The translations under genes and the position numbers were made by a program. Under the pieces are notes generated by a model that was given only the letters and a program-made list of their open reading frames with translations, did no database searches and was not told the origin of the DNA. A stretch of 64,000 bases of DNA. Origin: Noviherbaspirillum soli (lineage in GTDB: Bacteria; Pseudomonadota; Gammaproteobacteria; Burkholderiales; Burkholderiaceae_D). Positions 1 through 8,798 of this stretch are shown piece by piece. Numbering within the stretch: position 1 is the first letter of the stretch; each line of letters begins with the position of its first letter. Where the stretch lies: the NCBI RefSeq assembly GCF_015352955.1, contig NZ_JACYOX010000025.1:1-64000 (forward strand). Reading direction: 5' to 3'.

Positions 1-194
1 TGCCGCTCAAAACCTTGGTCTGCCGCCATCGCCAGAGTCTGCTGTTTCATTATTCATCGCCATGCTTGTTGTTATCGGTCCTTACAACGTTTTACGTCCT
101 CAATCCGTTTACTTATTCAGCATTGCCCTAACCCGGGGCCACGCATGGTGCTGAGCCTGCAGCATGAGGCTAGGCTGGCCAAATTCGCTCCAGT
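1..194. other. Left-edge non-coding stretch
   Basis: I see no convincing gene here. The short open frames overlap the phaC 3' end in other frames and have no recognisable content. The stretch lies downstream of the phaC stop. I see no strong terminator hairpin. Confidence 0.5.
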
Positions 195-2021
195 TCACGC
201 TTCCATCACATACCTGCCCGGCGCATCGCACAGCGCTTCGCCCATTGGCGGCGGCGCAATCATCTCGCCGGCATGCCTGGCCAGCCAGTACTCCCAGGCC
301 GGCCACCACGAGCCCTGCTGCTCGGGCACCGAGTTCATCCAGGCTTCCGGGTCGACGTAGGCATCGCGGTGCTCGCGCGTGGCAATCCGGTAATGGCGGT
401 TGGCCTTGCCGGGCGGCGACACCACGCCGGCATTGTGGCCGCCGTTGGTCAGCAGGAAGGTGACTTCGGTATCGGTCAGCAGATGGATCTTGAAGGCCGA
501 GCGCCACGGTGCGACATGGTCGGTCAGCGTGCCTACCGAAAAGATCGGCGAGCGGATGTCGGTCAGGGCAACCGGCCGGTTGTCTATCAGGTAGCGGCCT
601 TCGGCCAGGTCGTTTTCCAGGAACAGGTGGCGCAGGTATTCGGTATGCATGCGGTACGGCATGCGGGTGGCGTCGGCATTCCAGGCCATCAGGTCATTCT
701 GGATGTCCGGCTGGTTCAGCAGATACTGGTTCACGAGGCGCGACCAGATCAGGTCGTTGGAACGCAGCAGCTGGAACGCGCCGGCCATCTGGGTGGTGTC
801 CAGGTAGCCCTGCTGCCACATGGCCGCTTCCAGCATCGCCACCTGGCTTTCGTCGATGAACAGCGACAGCTCGCCTGGCTCCTTGAAATCGACCTGCGAG
901 GCAAACAGGCTGATGCTGGCCAGCCTGTCGTCCTGATCGCGCGCCATCGCCGCCGCCGCGATGGACAGCAGCGTGCCGCCCAGGCAGTAGCCGACTGCAT
1001 TCACCTTCTCCTGGCCGGTAATGGCATTGATGGCGCCGAGCGCGGCCATCACGCCCAGCCGCCGGTAATCATCCATGCCCAGGTTGCGCTCCTTGTGGCC
1101 CGGGTTTTTCCAGGAAATCATGAACACCGTATGGCCCTGGCCGACCAGGTAGCGCACCAGCGAGTTTTCCGGCGACAGGTCGAGGATGTAGTACTTCATG
1201 ATCCAGGCCGGCACGATCAGGAGCGGCAGCGCATGCACCTTGGGCGTGGCCGGCTCGTACTGGATCAGTTCCATCAGGCGATTGCGCAGCACCACCCTGC
1301 CCTTGCTGACCGCGACATTCATGCCGGGCCGGTACAGGTCGCTGGCCGGCGGCCGCTGGCCGCTCAGGTGATGCATGGCATCGAGCCAGAACTGGGCTGC
1401 GCCCTGCAGCACGTTGGCGCCGCCGGTCTGCATGGTATGCCGCAGCAGCACCGGATTGGTGGCGATGAAATTGGACGGCGCCGCCATGTCCAGCAACTGG
1501 CGCATGGTGAAGGTGACCACATCCTCATGATGGGCGGCCACGCCGCGCACGCCGAAGGTGGCGCGGTGCCACCACTGCTGGTTCAGCAGGAAGCTCTGCG
1601 AGATCACGTTGAAGGGCCAGTGCTGCCAGGCCGGATCGTCGAAGCGCCGGTCCTGCGGCAGCGGCGACACCGGCGCACAGGGCGGCCTGCCGAACTGCGC
1701 GCAGCACAGCGCATACAGGCCCAGCCGGGCGAAGCGGCTGCCGGCCTCGGTCAGCAATTCCTGCTGCTTGGATGGCGAGATCTGCAAATGCACCACCCAG
1801 TCGAAAAACGCCATGGCCAGCGAGGCCGGCGAGATGGTGCCGGTAAACCGTGCGATCCAGGCATGCAGCATGTGGTCGATATCGCTGGCCGCCGGCGGCG
1901 TTTCGGCATGCGCGGGCGCGCCCAGCCAGGCGCTGGCCTTGCGCTCGGGCTGCTCGTGCGCGGGCAATTCAGGCGGCGCAGCCAGGGCCTGCTGCAGCGG
2001 CGGGGATGTGATGTCGTTCAT
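195..2021 (-). CDS. phaC: Class I polyhydroxyalkanoate synthase (PhaC)
   Basis: This 608-residue alpha/beta-hydrolase-fold enzyme polymerises (R)-3-hydroxyacyl-CoA into PHA storage granules in the cytoplasm. The lipase-box-like motif GYCLGG places the catalytic cysteine at about residue 346. The downstream TDHVAPW and GGHNAGVV stretches match the family's catalytic Asp and His regions. The N-terminus has the long extension of class I synthases, and the length fits the family. AAGGAG lies 7-8 bases upstream of the ATG, which supports this start. No phaA, phaB or phaR gene is adjacent, so it may be a second PHA synthase away from the main pha operon (inference). It reads away from the NERD helicase gene upstream, which is also on the minus strand. 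Confidence 0.93.
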   Translation of the reverse strand: MNDITSPPLQQALAAPPELPAHEQPERKASAWLGAPAHAETPPAASDIDHMLHAWIARFTGTISPASLAMAFFDWVVHLQISPSKQQELLTEAGSRFARLGLYALCCAQFGRPPCAPVSPLPQDRRFDDPAWQHWPFNVISQSFLLNQQWWHRATFGVRGVAAHHEDVVTFTMRQLLDMAAPSNFIATNPVLLRHTMQTGGANVLQGAAQFWLDAMHHLSGQRPPASDLYRPGMNVAVSKGRVVLRNRLMELIQYEPATPKVHALPLLIVPAWIMKYYILDLSPENSLVRYLVGQGHTVFMISWKNPGHKERNLGMDDYRRLGVMAALGAINAITGQEKVNAVGYCLGGTLLSIAAAAMARDQDDRLASISLFASQVDFKEPGELSLFIDESQVAMLEAAMWQQGYLDTTQMAGAFQLLRSNDLIWSRLVNQYLLNQPDIQNDLMAWNADATRMPYRMHTEYLRHLFLENDLAEGRYLIDNRPVALTDIRSPIFSVGTLTDHVAPWRSAFKIHLLTDTEVTFLLTNGGHNAGVVSPPGKANRHYRIATREHRDAYVDPEAWMNSVPEQQGSWWPAWEYWLARHAGEMIAPPPMGEALCDAPGRYVMEA

Positions 2022-2113
2022 TGGATGCTCCTTGCTCCGTCGTACCGGATCGGCGCACCTTAACCCCTATCCGCCAGCGAAAAATTGACCCATGTCAAGC
2101 CGGCAGGACAGCC

Positions 2114-3757
2114 TCACCCGGCATGCAGCCGGGCGCGCAGCAGCGCCGCCGCGCGGTCGCTGATGACCAGCACCAGCTTCAACCGGGCGCGCGTCATGCC
2201 GACGAACAGCTTGCGCACCGCGCGGTCGTCCAGCGCCTCGAAGTCGATCTCGGCCAGGATCACCGCCGGCGCCGACTGGCCCTTGAAGCGGTACACCGAC
2301 TCGGCCAGCAGCTGGCCGTCGCGGTAGACCGGATTGCCCAGCAGGTCATAGCCGCCGGTGAAGGAGCGCAGGGTGTGCTGCCCGAGCCGGTCGGCCTGCA
2401 GCAGCGCCGAATGGGCGCGCCCCTGGAACGACAGCAGCGCAATGTCGCTGCGGGCGAAGTTGGCGGCCAGGCAGCGGGTGATGGCCTGCTTGGCGGCTTC
2501 GGCCATGGCGACGGCGTCGTTGTCGGGATAGACCAGCCAGTCCACCTCGACGCCCAGGAACGGGCTGGCTGCCTGGATGCGCTCGGTGTCGGGCACGATG
2601 GCGGTCAGCAGGTCGACGATCTGGCGCGGACTGCGGTAATTCGACTGCGAATGCAGCGTGACCCAGCCCGGCAGCGGCACCGGCGAGCGGCCGTACAGGT
2701 TCTGCAGCGGATCTTCCAGCCACAGCGCCCGGCCTTCGGGCCGCAACAGGCGCAGCATGGCGTCGCGCCAGGGCTCGGCGAAGTCCTGGCCTTCGTCGAT
2801 GATCAGCACATCGTGCATCCACGATGGCGGGATGGGCGCGCTGTCGAAGGCCTTTTCCATGTCGGCCCAGGCGCCGGGCGCGCTGTAGTCGGGCGTTGCG
2901 CCCGACTCGCGGGCAAAGGTGTCGCACAGCATGTGGAAGGTGCCGACCCGGCCGCCGGCCGGCACCAGATGCTGCACGCGGTCGGCCAGGGGCCGGTTGT
3001 AGCAGACATACAGCGGCCGCAGGCCCGCTTCCACCGCGGCCTGGAATTCGGCCAGCGCCAGTTGAGTCTTGCCGCTGCCGGCGGTGCCGACCACGCGCAG
3101 GCGGAATGGCGAGAACTCCAGCTGCCGCGCCCACACTGCCAGGCCCTGCGACAGCCGCGTGACCAGTTCCTCGGCGCGGCCCACCATGGCGCTGGCATCC
3201 GGCGTCAGCTGCAGCACATCGCCCAGGAACTTGCGCACCCGGCCGTGCTGCGGCGTCTCGGCCGTCACCGGCAGCAAGGCGGTGATCAGTTCGACCAGCC
3301 GGGTCCGGTTGCCGGCATCGACCACGCGCGACGGCTCGATGCCGGCCAGCGCCGGGTTCTTCACCTTATAGTCGGGAAAGTAAAGCAGGTAATCCACATC
3401 CAGCCTGTCGCCGCCGGTCTTGTCGAAGCGCGCCGCCAGGCCTTCCACCATCTGCAGCATCTGCTGGCGCACATGCTCCGTGCGGCCCGGATAGTTTTTC
3501 ACCAGCCCTTCCGGCGTTTCCGACAGGAAGCCGGCCTTCTGCTCGATCAGCAGCATGCGGCCGTTGGGCGCGACGATGATGAAGTCGATCTCGCCATAGA
3601 CCGAAAAGCCGTTCTCGATCTTGGTCCAGTGCACGCCATGGTAGACCGTCAGCGCATCCGGCAGACGCGCCGCGAACAGGTTCAGGGTTTCGATTTCACG
3701 GGCGGCGGCGCCGGTGACGGCCAGCTCGCGCCAGCCGGAAGGATAGATCTGCGGCAT
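2114..3757 (-). CDS. NERD-domain UvrD/Rep-like DNA helicase
   Basis: The protein has about 547 residues. The N-terminal part contains a NERD-type nuclease-related segment (GEIDFIIVAPNG and LIEQKAG, the D...ExK pattern). It is followed by a superfamily 1 helicase core: Walker A GTAGSGKT near residue 225, the Walker B motif LIIDEGQDF near residue 319, and a C-terminal FVGMTRARLKL motif typical of UvrD/Rep helicases. The expected role is ATP-driven DNA unwinding, possibly with nuclease activity, in repair or defence. The frame stays open upstream to 3889. I chose the ATG at 3757 (MPQIYPSGW) because the domain begins shortly after it and the upstream residues are low-quality. There is no strong Shine-Dalgarno at either position, so the start is uncertain. 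Confidence 0.85.
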   Translation of the reverse strand: MPQIYPSGWRELAVTGAAAREIETLNLFAARLPDALTVYHGVHWTKIENGFSVYGEIDFIIVAPNGRMLLIEQKAGFLSETPEGLVKNYPGRTEHVRQQMLQMVEGLAARFDKTGGDRLDVDYLLYFPDYKVKNPALAGIEPSRVVDAGNRTRLVELITALLPVTAETPQHGRVRKFLGDVLQLTPDASAMVGRAEELVTRLSQGLAVWARQLEFSPFRLRVVGTAGSGKTQLALAEFQAAVEAGLRPLYVCYNRPLADRVQHLVPAGGRVGTFHMLCDTFARESGATPDYSAPGAWADMEKAFDSAPIPPSWMHDVLIIDEGQDFAEPWRDAMLRLLRPEGRALWLEDPLQNLYGRSPVPLPGWVTLHSQSNYRSPRQIVDLLTAIVPDTERIQAASPFLGVEVDWLVYPDNDAVAMAEAAKQAITRCLAANFARSDIALLSFQGRAHSALLQADRLGQHTLRSFTGGYDLLGNPVYRDGQLLAESVYRFKGQSAPAVILAEIDFEALDDRAVRKLFVGMTRARLKLVLVISDRAAALLRARLHAG

Positions 3758-4358
3758 GCATTCGGGCGCCTGCTGCGGCGCGATGTTGGAATGGCACGAT
3801 TGTATTGCAGGCGCGAAGGAGTGCTGTCCTCGAATCCGCAAGTCAAGAGCGCATGGGACATTATTTTCAAACCAGGCGGTGCCAGGCACTACGGCGATAA
3901 CCCATCTGTTTATGCGAATGACCCGATGCTTGATGCTTGATGCTTGTTACCGTCAGTTGACATCGTGGCGCATGCAACGGGGTTGTCTTGTCCTGGCAGA
4001 AAAGTACGTCCTTTCCCGGCAATCGGCATCAACCCACGGCAGGGGCTGGGTCTCTTTGGCGCATGGTCCGCACATTGCACCAAACCTACGCTTCATGATG
4101 ACTGCCGGCCATACGCGCACTTGAAAGCTTTCGTCGCCTTTCGGGAATACAAGCGCGAACAAGCCATTTCAGGATTAACCCATGCCCGTTGCGCCGAACC
4201 AGGGCCATGCCACATGGTCAAAATCAGTGCAGGTCCCACCAGGCGCGTTATTCATAAAACTTCTCCCTTTGTCCTACATCGATACGCGCTACGCGCCGAC
4301 ATACCTGCTCAACTGTATTGTCTAAACTGCAATCCTTCATTCAAACAAGGAGATCGAC
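3758..4358. other. 600-bp intergenic region with divergent promoters expected
   Basis: This separates the minus-strand helicase from the plus-strand glycine-zipper gene, so it should carry promoters for both. The open frames inside (for example 3944-4366) have no recognisable content and I do not call them. A trivial triple GATGCTT repeat lies near 3924-3945. A clear AAGGAG ribosome site sits at the right edge, just before 4359. Confidence 0.5.
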
Positions 4359-5681
4359 ATGGCTGATACATATGAGAACAAGAATCCACGCATGGTGACC
4401 GGCCTCTTCAACGACCGTGAAAGTGCGGAGCGTGCCTATAGCGCAGTCTCGGAACGCGGCTACACCAAGGATGACGTCAACCTGGTGATGTCCGACGAGA
4501 CCCGCAACCGTTACTTCGCAGGCGACCAGTCGATTGAAACCGAACTGGGCAGCAAGGCGGCAGAAGGCGCCGGCATCGGCGCAGGCATCGGCGGCGCGCT
4601 GGGCGCGATCGCGGCAGCCGTTGCGGCAGTGGGCACCACGATTGCCCTGCCGGGCCTGGGCCTGGTGATCGCCGGCCCGCTGGCAGCGGCACTGGCCGGC
4701 GCTGGCGCCGGCGGCGTGACCGGCGGCCTGCTGGGCGCGCTGATCGGCTCCGGCATCCCAGAGGAACGCGTGAAGCACTATGAGGAAGGCATCCGCCGCG
4801 GCGGCATCCTGATGGGCGTGAATGCACGCTCGGACGAGGATGCAATGCACCTCGAACAGAAATGGCGTGAGAGCAGCGGCGAGCATGTGGTCGGCACGGG
4901 CCTGGGCGCCACTGGCGGCGCGCTGGCTGGGGCTGCAATGGGTTCCCCTGCAGGTCCGGTAGGCATGGCGGCAGGCGCAGCCATTGGCGCGGTATCGGGC
5001 GGCCTGGCTGGCAAGGGCGCGGCTGAAGTCGTGAATCCGAAAGCCGGCGATGATCTCGGCGACCACAACATGGCCAAGGGCGTAGGCGCTGGCGGCGGTG
5101 CGATGGCAGGCGCGGCAGTCGGCGCGGCCGGCGGCCCGATCGGCATGGCGGCAGGCGCCGCGGTTGGCGCGGTTGCCGGCGGCATGGCTGGCAAGGGCGC
5201 TGGCGAAGTGGTGAACTCCAAGCCGCAGGATGACCGCGGCGAGCACAACCTCTCCACCGGCGTTGGCGCAGGCGGTGGCGCCATGGCTGGCGCGGCGGTT
5301 GGCGCAGCCGGCGGCCCGGTGGGCATGGCGGCAGGCGCTGCCATCGGCGCACTGGCTGGCGGCGCAGTCGGCCATGGTGCTGGCGCAATGGTCAATCCGG
5401 CCGAGGAAGACGCCTACTGGCGCAATTCCTATGACCGCGAGCCGTACTACACCTCGGGCTATTCCTACGAGGACTACGCGCCGGCATACAGCCTGGGCTA
5501 CAACAGCCGCAGCCGCTACAACAGCGACTTCGACACGGCCGAGCCGCAACTGCGCAGCGAGTGGGACAACGTGCGTGGCGCGTCCCGCCTGAGCTGGGAC
5601 CAGGCCAAGCATGCCAGCCGTGCCGCATGGCATCGCGTCGAGCGCGCGATCCCGGGCGACCTGGACCGCGACGGCAGGTAA
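4359..5681 (+). CDS. Glycine-zipper stress-type protein with three 60-residue repeats
   Basis: This 440-residue protein starts with a segment (GLFNDRESAERAYSAVSERGY) resembling the YflT/general-stress-protein-17M domain. A long Gly/Ala-rich region follows, with zipper patterns such as GGAMAGAAVGAAGG. Three tandem repeats of exactly 60 residues begin at residues 176, 236 and 296 and share the HN...GVGAGGGAMAGAA and GKGAGEVVN elements. The C-terminus is Tyr-rich, then basic. Such glycine zippers are membrane-associating, so membrane or envelope stress association is inferred. AAGGAG lies 6 bases before the ATG, and a strong terminator follows, so it is probably monocistronic. The exact function is unknown. 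Confidence 0.8.
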   Translation: MADTYENKNPRMVTGLFNDRESAERAYSAVSERGYTKDDVNLVMSDETRNRYFAGDQSIETELGSKAAEGAGIGAGIGGALGAIAAAVAAVGTTIALPGLGLVIAGPLAAALAGAGAGGVTGGLLGALIGSGIPEERVKHYEEGIRRGGILMGVNARSDEDAMHLEQKWRESSGEHVVGTGLGATGGALAGAAMGSPAGPVGMAAGAAIGAVSGGLAGKGAAEVVNPKAGDDLGDHNMAKGVGAGGGAMAGAAVGAAGGPIGMAAGAAVGAVAGGMAGKGAGEVVNSKPQDDRGEHNLSTGVGAGGGAMAGAAVGAAGGPVGMAAGAAIGALAGGAVGHGAGAMVNPAEEDAYWRNSYDREPYYTSGYSYEDYAPAYSLGYNSRSRYNSDFDTAEPQLRSEWDNVRGASRLSWDQAKHASRAAWHRVERAIPGDLDRDGR

Positions 5682-5696
5682 GCAGGCAGCAAGCGG

Positions 5697-5728
5697 AAAA
5701 GCCGGCCTTCACAGGCCGGCTTTTTTTC
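5697..5728 (+). terminator. Rho-independent terminator after the glycine-zipper gene
   Basis: An 8-bp perfect stem (GCCGGCCT/AGGCCGGC) with a 4-base loop is followed by seven T residues. It starts 19 bases after the stop codon. Confidence 0.92.
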
Positions 5729-5815
5729 GTCCGCATCAAACCTCTGCGGTATGGCAGCGGCACTTCCCCGGCTTGCCGCAGTCACATGGCCATCAAGCTC
5801 ACAGGAGAACAGGCC

Positions 5816-7150
5816 ATGTTCGACCGCACCGTGATCAAGGCCATCAAGGCCGCCGCCGTGCCGCTGCACGGCGTCACCGACACCGATGCCATCCTCGATG
5901 CCATCGGCGACGCCGACATCGTGCTGCTGGGCGAAGCCACCCACGGCACCCATGAGTTCTATCGATCCCGCATGGAGATCAGCCAGCGCCTGCTGCGCGA
6001 AAGGAGTTTCGCCGGCATTGCCGTCGAATGCGACTGGCCGGACGCCTTGCGGGTAAGCCGCTATGCCCAGGGCCGCGGCAACGATGCCAGCGCCGAACAG
6101 GCGCTGGGCGACTATGAGCGCTTCCCCCGCTGGATGTGGCGCAACCATGATGTGCTGGACCTGGTGGCATGGCTGCGCGAGTTCAATCGTGGCATCGCCG
6201 AGGAAAGGCGCCAGGTCGGCTTCTACGGCCTGGACCTGTACAGCCTGCGCCGTTCGATGTCATCGGTGGTGGAGTATCTGAACCGGGTCGACCCGGAAGC
6301 GGCGCGACGCGCGCGCGAACGCTACAGCTGCTTCGACCACCTGGCCGAAGACCCGCAGCGCTATGGCTATGCCACCACCTTCGGCATGAAGAAGGATTGC
6401 GAGACGGAAGTGATGCGCCAGCTGATGGGCATGACGGCCAACCTCGAGAAGTATGCCGGCATCGACGGCGTGCCCGGCTTCGATGAAGCGTTCTATGCGC
6501 ATCAGAACGCACGCGTGGCGCAGAATGCCGAAGCGTATTACCGCGCGATGTTCGAGGGCCGCAATGCCTCCTGGAACGTGCGCGACACCCATATGGCCGA
6601 CACCCTGGATGCGCTGCGCGAGCATCTGGCGCGGCGCCGCGGCGAGGATGCGAAGCTGGTGGTCTGGGCGCACAACTCGCATATCGGCGACGCCCGCTGC
6701 ACCGAGATGGGCTGGCATGGCGAGGTCAACCTGGGTCAGCTGGTGCGCCAGCGCCATGGCGAGCAGCACGCCTTCCTGCTGGGCTACACCACCCATGCCG
6801 GCACGGTGACGGCGGCATCGGAATGGGACAGCCCGGCGCAGTTGAAGCACGTGCGGCCGTCGCGCGAGGACAGCCATGAAAACCTGATGCACCGCACCGG
6901 CCATGATTTCCTGCTGCCGCTGCGCGGCAATGCCGAACTGCAGAAGCAGCTGGGCCAGCGGCTCGAGCGCGCGATCGGCGTGGTCTATCTGCCGGAGTCG
7001 GAACGGGTCAGCCATTACTTCCAGAGCGAACTCGGCCGGCAGTTCGACGCCATCGTGCATTTCGATACCACCCGTGCCGTCAAGCCGCTCGATGCGCCCG
7101 CCGACATGGTGCATGACGAACTGCCGGAAACCTATCCAACCGGCATTTAA
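5816..7150 (+). CDS. Erythromycin-esterase family protein
   Basis: This protein of about 444 residues contains LLGEATHGTHEFYRSR near the N-terminus, the signature of the EreA/EreB-like family, and later VWAHNSHIGDAR and YTTHAGTV, which carry the family's conserved His residues. Known members hydrolyse the macrolactone of erythromycin, but most chromosomal homologues have no shown substrate, so a resistance role should not be assumed. The frame is open from 5561. I chose the ATG at 5816 because AGGAG lies about 10 bases upstream and homology begins right after it. An in-frame ATG at 5786 is an alternative that adds ten residues. The gene follows the terminator at 5697-5728 and so needs its own promoter. 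Confidence 0.85.
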   Translation: MFDRTVIKAIKAAAVPLHGVTDTDAILDAIGDADIVLLGEATHGTHEFYRSRMEISQRLLRERSFAGIAVECDWPDALRVSRYAQGRGNDASAEQALGDYERFPRWMWRNHDVLDLVAWLREFNRGIAEERRQVGFYGLDLYSLRRSMSSVVEYLNRVDPEAARRARERYSCFDHLAEDPQRYGYATTFGMKKDCETEVMRQLMGMTANLEKYAGIDGVPGFDEAFYAHQNARVAQNAEAYYRAMFEGRNASWNVRDTHMADTLDALREHLARRRGEDAKLVVWAHNSHIGDARCTEMGWHGEVNLGQLVRQRHGEQHAFLLGYTTHAGTVTAASEWDSPAQLKHVRPSREDSHENLMHRTGHDFLLPLRGNAELQKQLGQRLERAIGVVYLPESERVSHYFQSELGRQFDAIVHFDTTRAVKPLDAPADMVHDELPETYPTGI

Positions 7151-7243
7151 CCCGCAGAGGGCGAAAGCAACGCGGACACGACAGGACGCTTTGCCAGGCA
7201 GTGCGGCCGCCGCCCCTCCTTCGCACCGGGCTGCGCGGAGCGT

Positions 7244-8230
7244 CTAGAACGGCATCGACATGCGCGCGATTTCCCAGGCGGCGGCTTCCTCGGTCTTTTC
7301 AAGAGGCACTGTCTGCTGCCATTCCCTGAGCGTGCTCCAGGCAATGGCGCGATCGCCAATCACCGCGATCCTGGCTGGCTCGACCGTGGCCAGCAGGTTG
7401 GCATCCCAGCCGTGTTCGCCGGGCTCGTCGCAGCGCCGGTTCTCGTGGCCAAACCATCCCCAGTAACGCTGCCTGGCAAGGCCGGCGCATGTGCCCGCCA
7501 GCTCGCCATCGAATCCGTGCAGCATGCCTTTGGCCAGGCTCAGCTGCACCAGGCACTTGCCGGGGAAAACAATCTCGGCGCAGCGGATGCGCTCACGGCT
7601 GATCACGCCCAGGTCGGAGCCTCCCAGCACGAGGCGCCACGGCCGATCGGAAATCAGGGTGTAGTTCAGCGCCATGTTGCGGGCATGAACCGCCTCGCGC
7701 CCCTGCAGCGAAAACCGGGTCAGCCAGAGTTTTTCCTGCACGTGTTCTTCATCGGGATCGTAGAGCGACACCACATTGGCAAAGCGTGCGCCGCCGGGAG
7801 TGCCTGGCGCAAGGCTTGCCGGGCCGGCAACAGGCTCGTCATGGCTTGCCTGCATCAGCAGTTGCGCCTGGATGTCGGCAACGGGCTGGCCGACGCGGCA
7901 TGCCATGCCCCTGGAGACCATCAGCAGCTGCTGAATCTGATGCGGCATCAGATCGCTGGCGCGCGGACCAGGACCGGTGCGGACGGCAGCGCCGGCCGTG
8001 CTGGCGGTGTTGCCCGTGTTGGCTGTATTGGGAGTAGTGGCCATGTTGCCCGTGTCGGCGGGCTTGTCCGGCCCGCTGCTGAAGTCCAGGCTGTAATAGC
8101 GCCGCACTATGGGATGCGGCCTCGGCAAAACGCTGGTTCGCGGTGAAGGGAGCACGGCCTTGCGGCTCTGCGCCGGCCCGCGGCAAGCGGGGCGGCCAAT
8201 ACGCTGCATGGAATGGATGGTGGCTTGCAT
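7244..8230 (-). CDS. Hypothetical protein, 328 aa
   Basis: I do not recognise a family. Residues 1-60 are basic and proline-rich with no clear signal peptide. A short Asn-Thr-Ala/Gly run (TANTGNTAST) follows near residues 68-80. The C-terminal two thirds look like a folded domain rich in Trp and acidic residues (YWGWFGHENRR, WSTLREWQQ). The ATG at 8230 is preceded by AGGAGG at good spacing, which fixes the start. It converges with the erythromycin-esterase-like gene and is probably expressed alone. Confidence 0.65.
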   Translation of the reverse strand: MQATIHSMQRIGRPACRGPAQSRKAVLPSPRTSVLPRPHPIVRRYYSLDFSSGPDKPADTGNMATTPNTANTGNTASTAGAAVRTGPGPRASDLMPHQIQQLLMVSRGMACRVGQPVADIQAQLLMQASHDEPVAGPASLAPGTPGGARFANVVSLYDPDEEHVQEKLWLTRFSLQGREAVHARNMALNYTLISDRPWRLVLGGSDLGVISRERIRCAEIVFPGKCLVQLSLAKGMLHGFDGELAGTCAGLARQRYWGWFGHENRRCDEPGEHGWDANLLATVEPARIAVIGDRAIAWSTLREWQQTVPLEKTEEAAAWEIARMSMPF

Positions 8231-8403
8231 GGATGGCTCCTCCTGATGATGGGAGGCCCGATGCTAGCCGCAGACGGACTGCCGGCGGCATCAACCAGCG
8301 CCCGGGCTGAGCCAGCTCACGCGGCGTGTGCGGATATCACATCATTGCGGGGATGTTCCGCCAGGTGGGGACCGCGTCGCCGCAAAAAGCATGTCCTGCC
8401 GCT

Positions 8404-8667
8404 TCAGGCGCCACCACCACCACCGCCGCCGGCGCTGCGCCTTCGGTGCACTACCTGCACGAAGCAGGCCCATTCCCATTCCTCGCGGTAGACATCGCAG
8501 CCATGCTCGATGAAGGCATGCACCGGGCCGCAACAATCCGGACAGTCCAGCTCGGCCAGCGCCTGCGCCATGCGGTAGGCGAGTTGCCGCAGCTCCTGCT
8601 CCAGCGCCTCTTCCCTGCTCTGTTTCTGCACTTGGTTCTGCTCGTCGTCATGCTGTCGATTCATCAT
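8404..8667 (-). CDS. Small hypothetical protein with Cys pair and polyglycine tail
   Basis: This 87-residue protein has a charged Gln/Glu-rich helix at the N-terminus (RQHDDEQNQVQKQSREEALE), a CPDCCG motif that could bind metal, and a C-terminus ending in seven consecutive glycines and an alanine. I chose the start at 8667 (MMNRQ) because GGAG lies just upstream; the frame is open for a few more codons. Function unknown. Confidence 0.5.
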   Translation of the reverse strand: MMNRQHDDEQNQVQKQSREEALEQELRQLAYRMAQALAELDCPDCCGPVHAFIEHGCDVYREEWEWACFVQVVHRRRSAGGGGGGGA

Positions 8668-8798
8668 TGGCTCCGCTTGCTTTAACACGCAGGTATGGGC
8701 GCGACGGGCTTATACAACCCGTGGCATGGACAAGCCCGTTCCGCCCCGGATCAGGTGCGCTTGCCCGCTCGCAACAGACTTGCCTGACAGACCATGCA

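Noticed and set aside
2021-3940. Plus-strand frame opposite the NERD helicase
   Set aside because: Shadow frame with no domain; the minus strand has clear helicase motifs.
5816-7150. Macrolide resistance gene call
   Set aside because: The family signature is present, but many chromosomal members have other or unknown substrates, so I name only the family.
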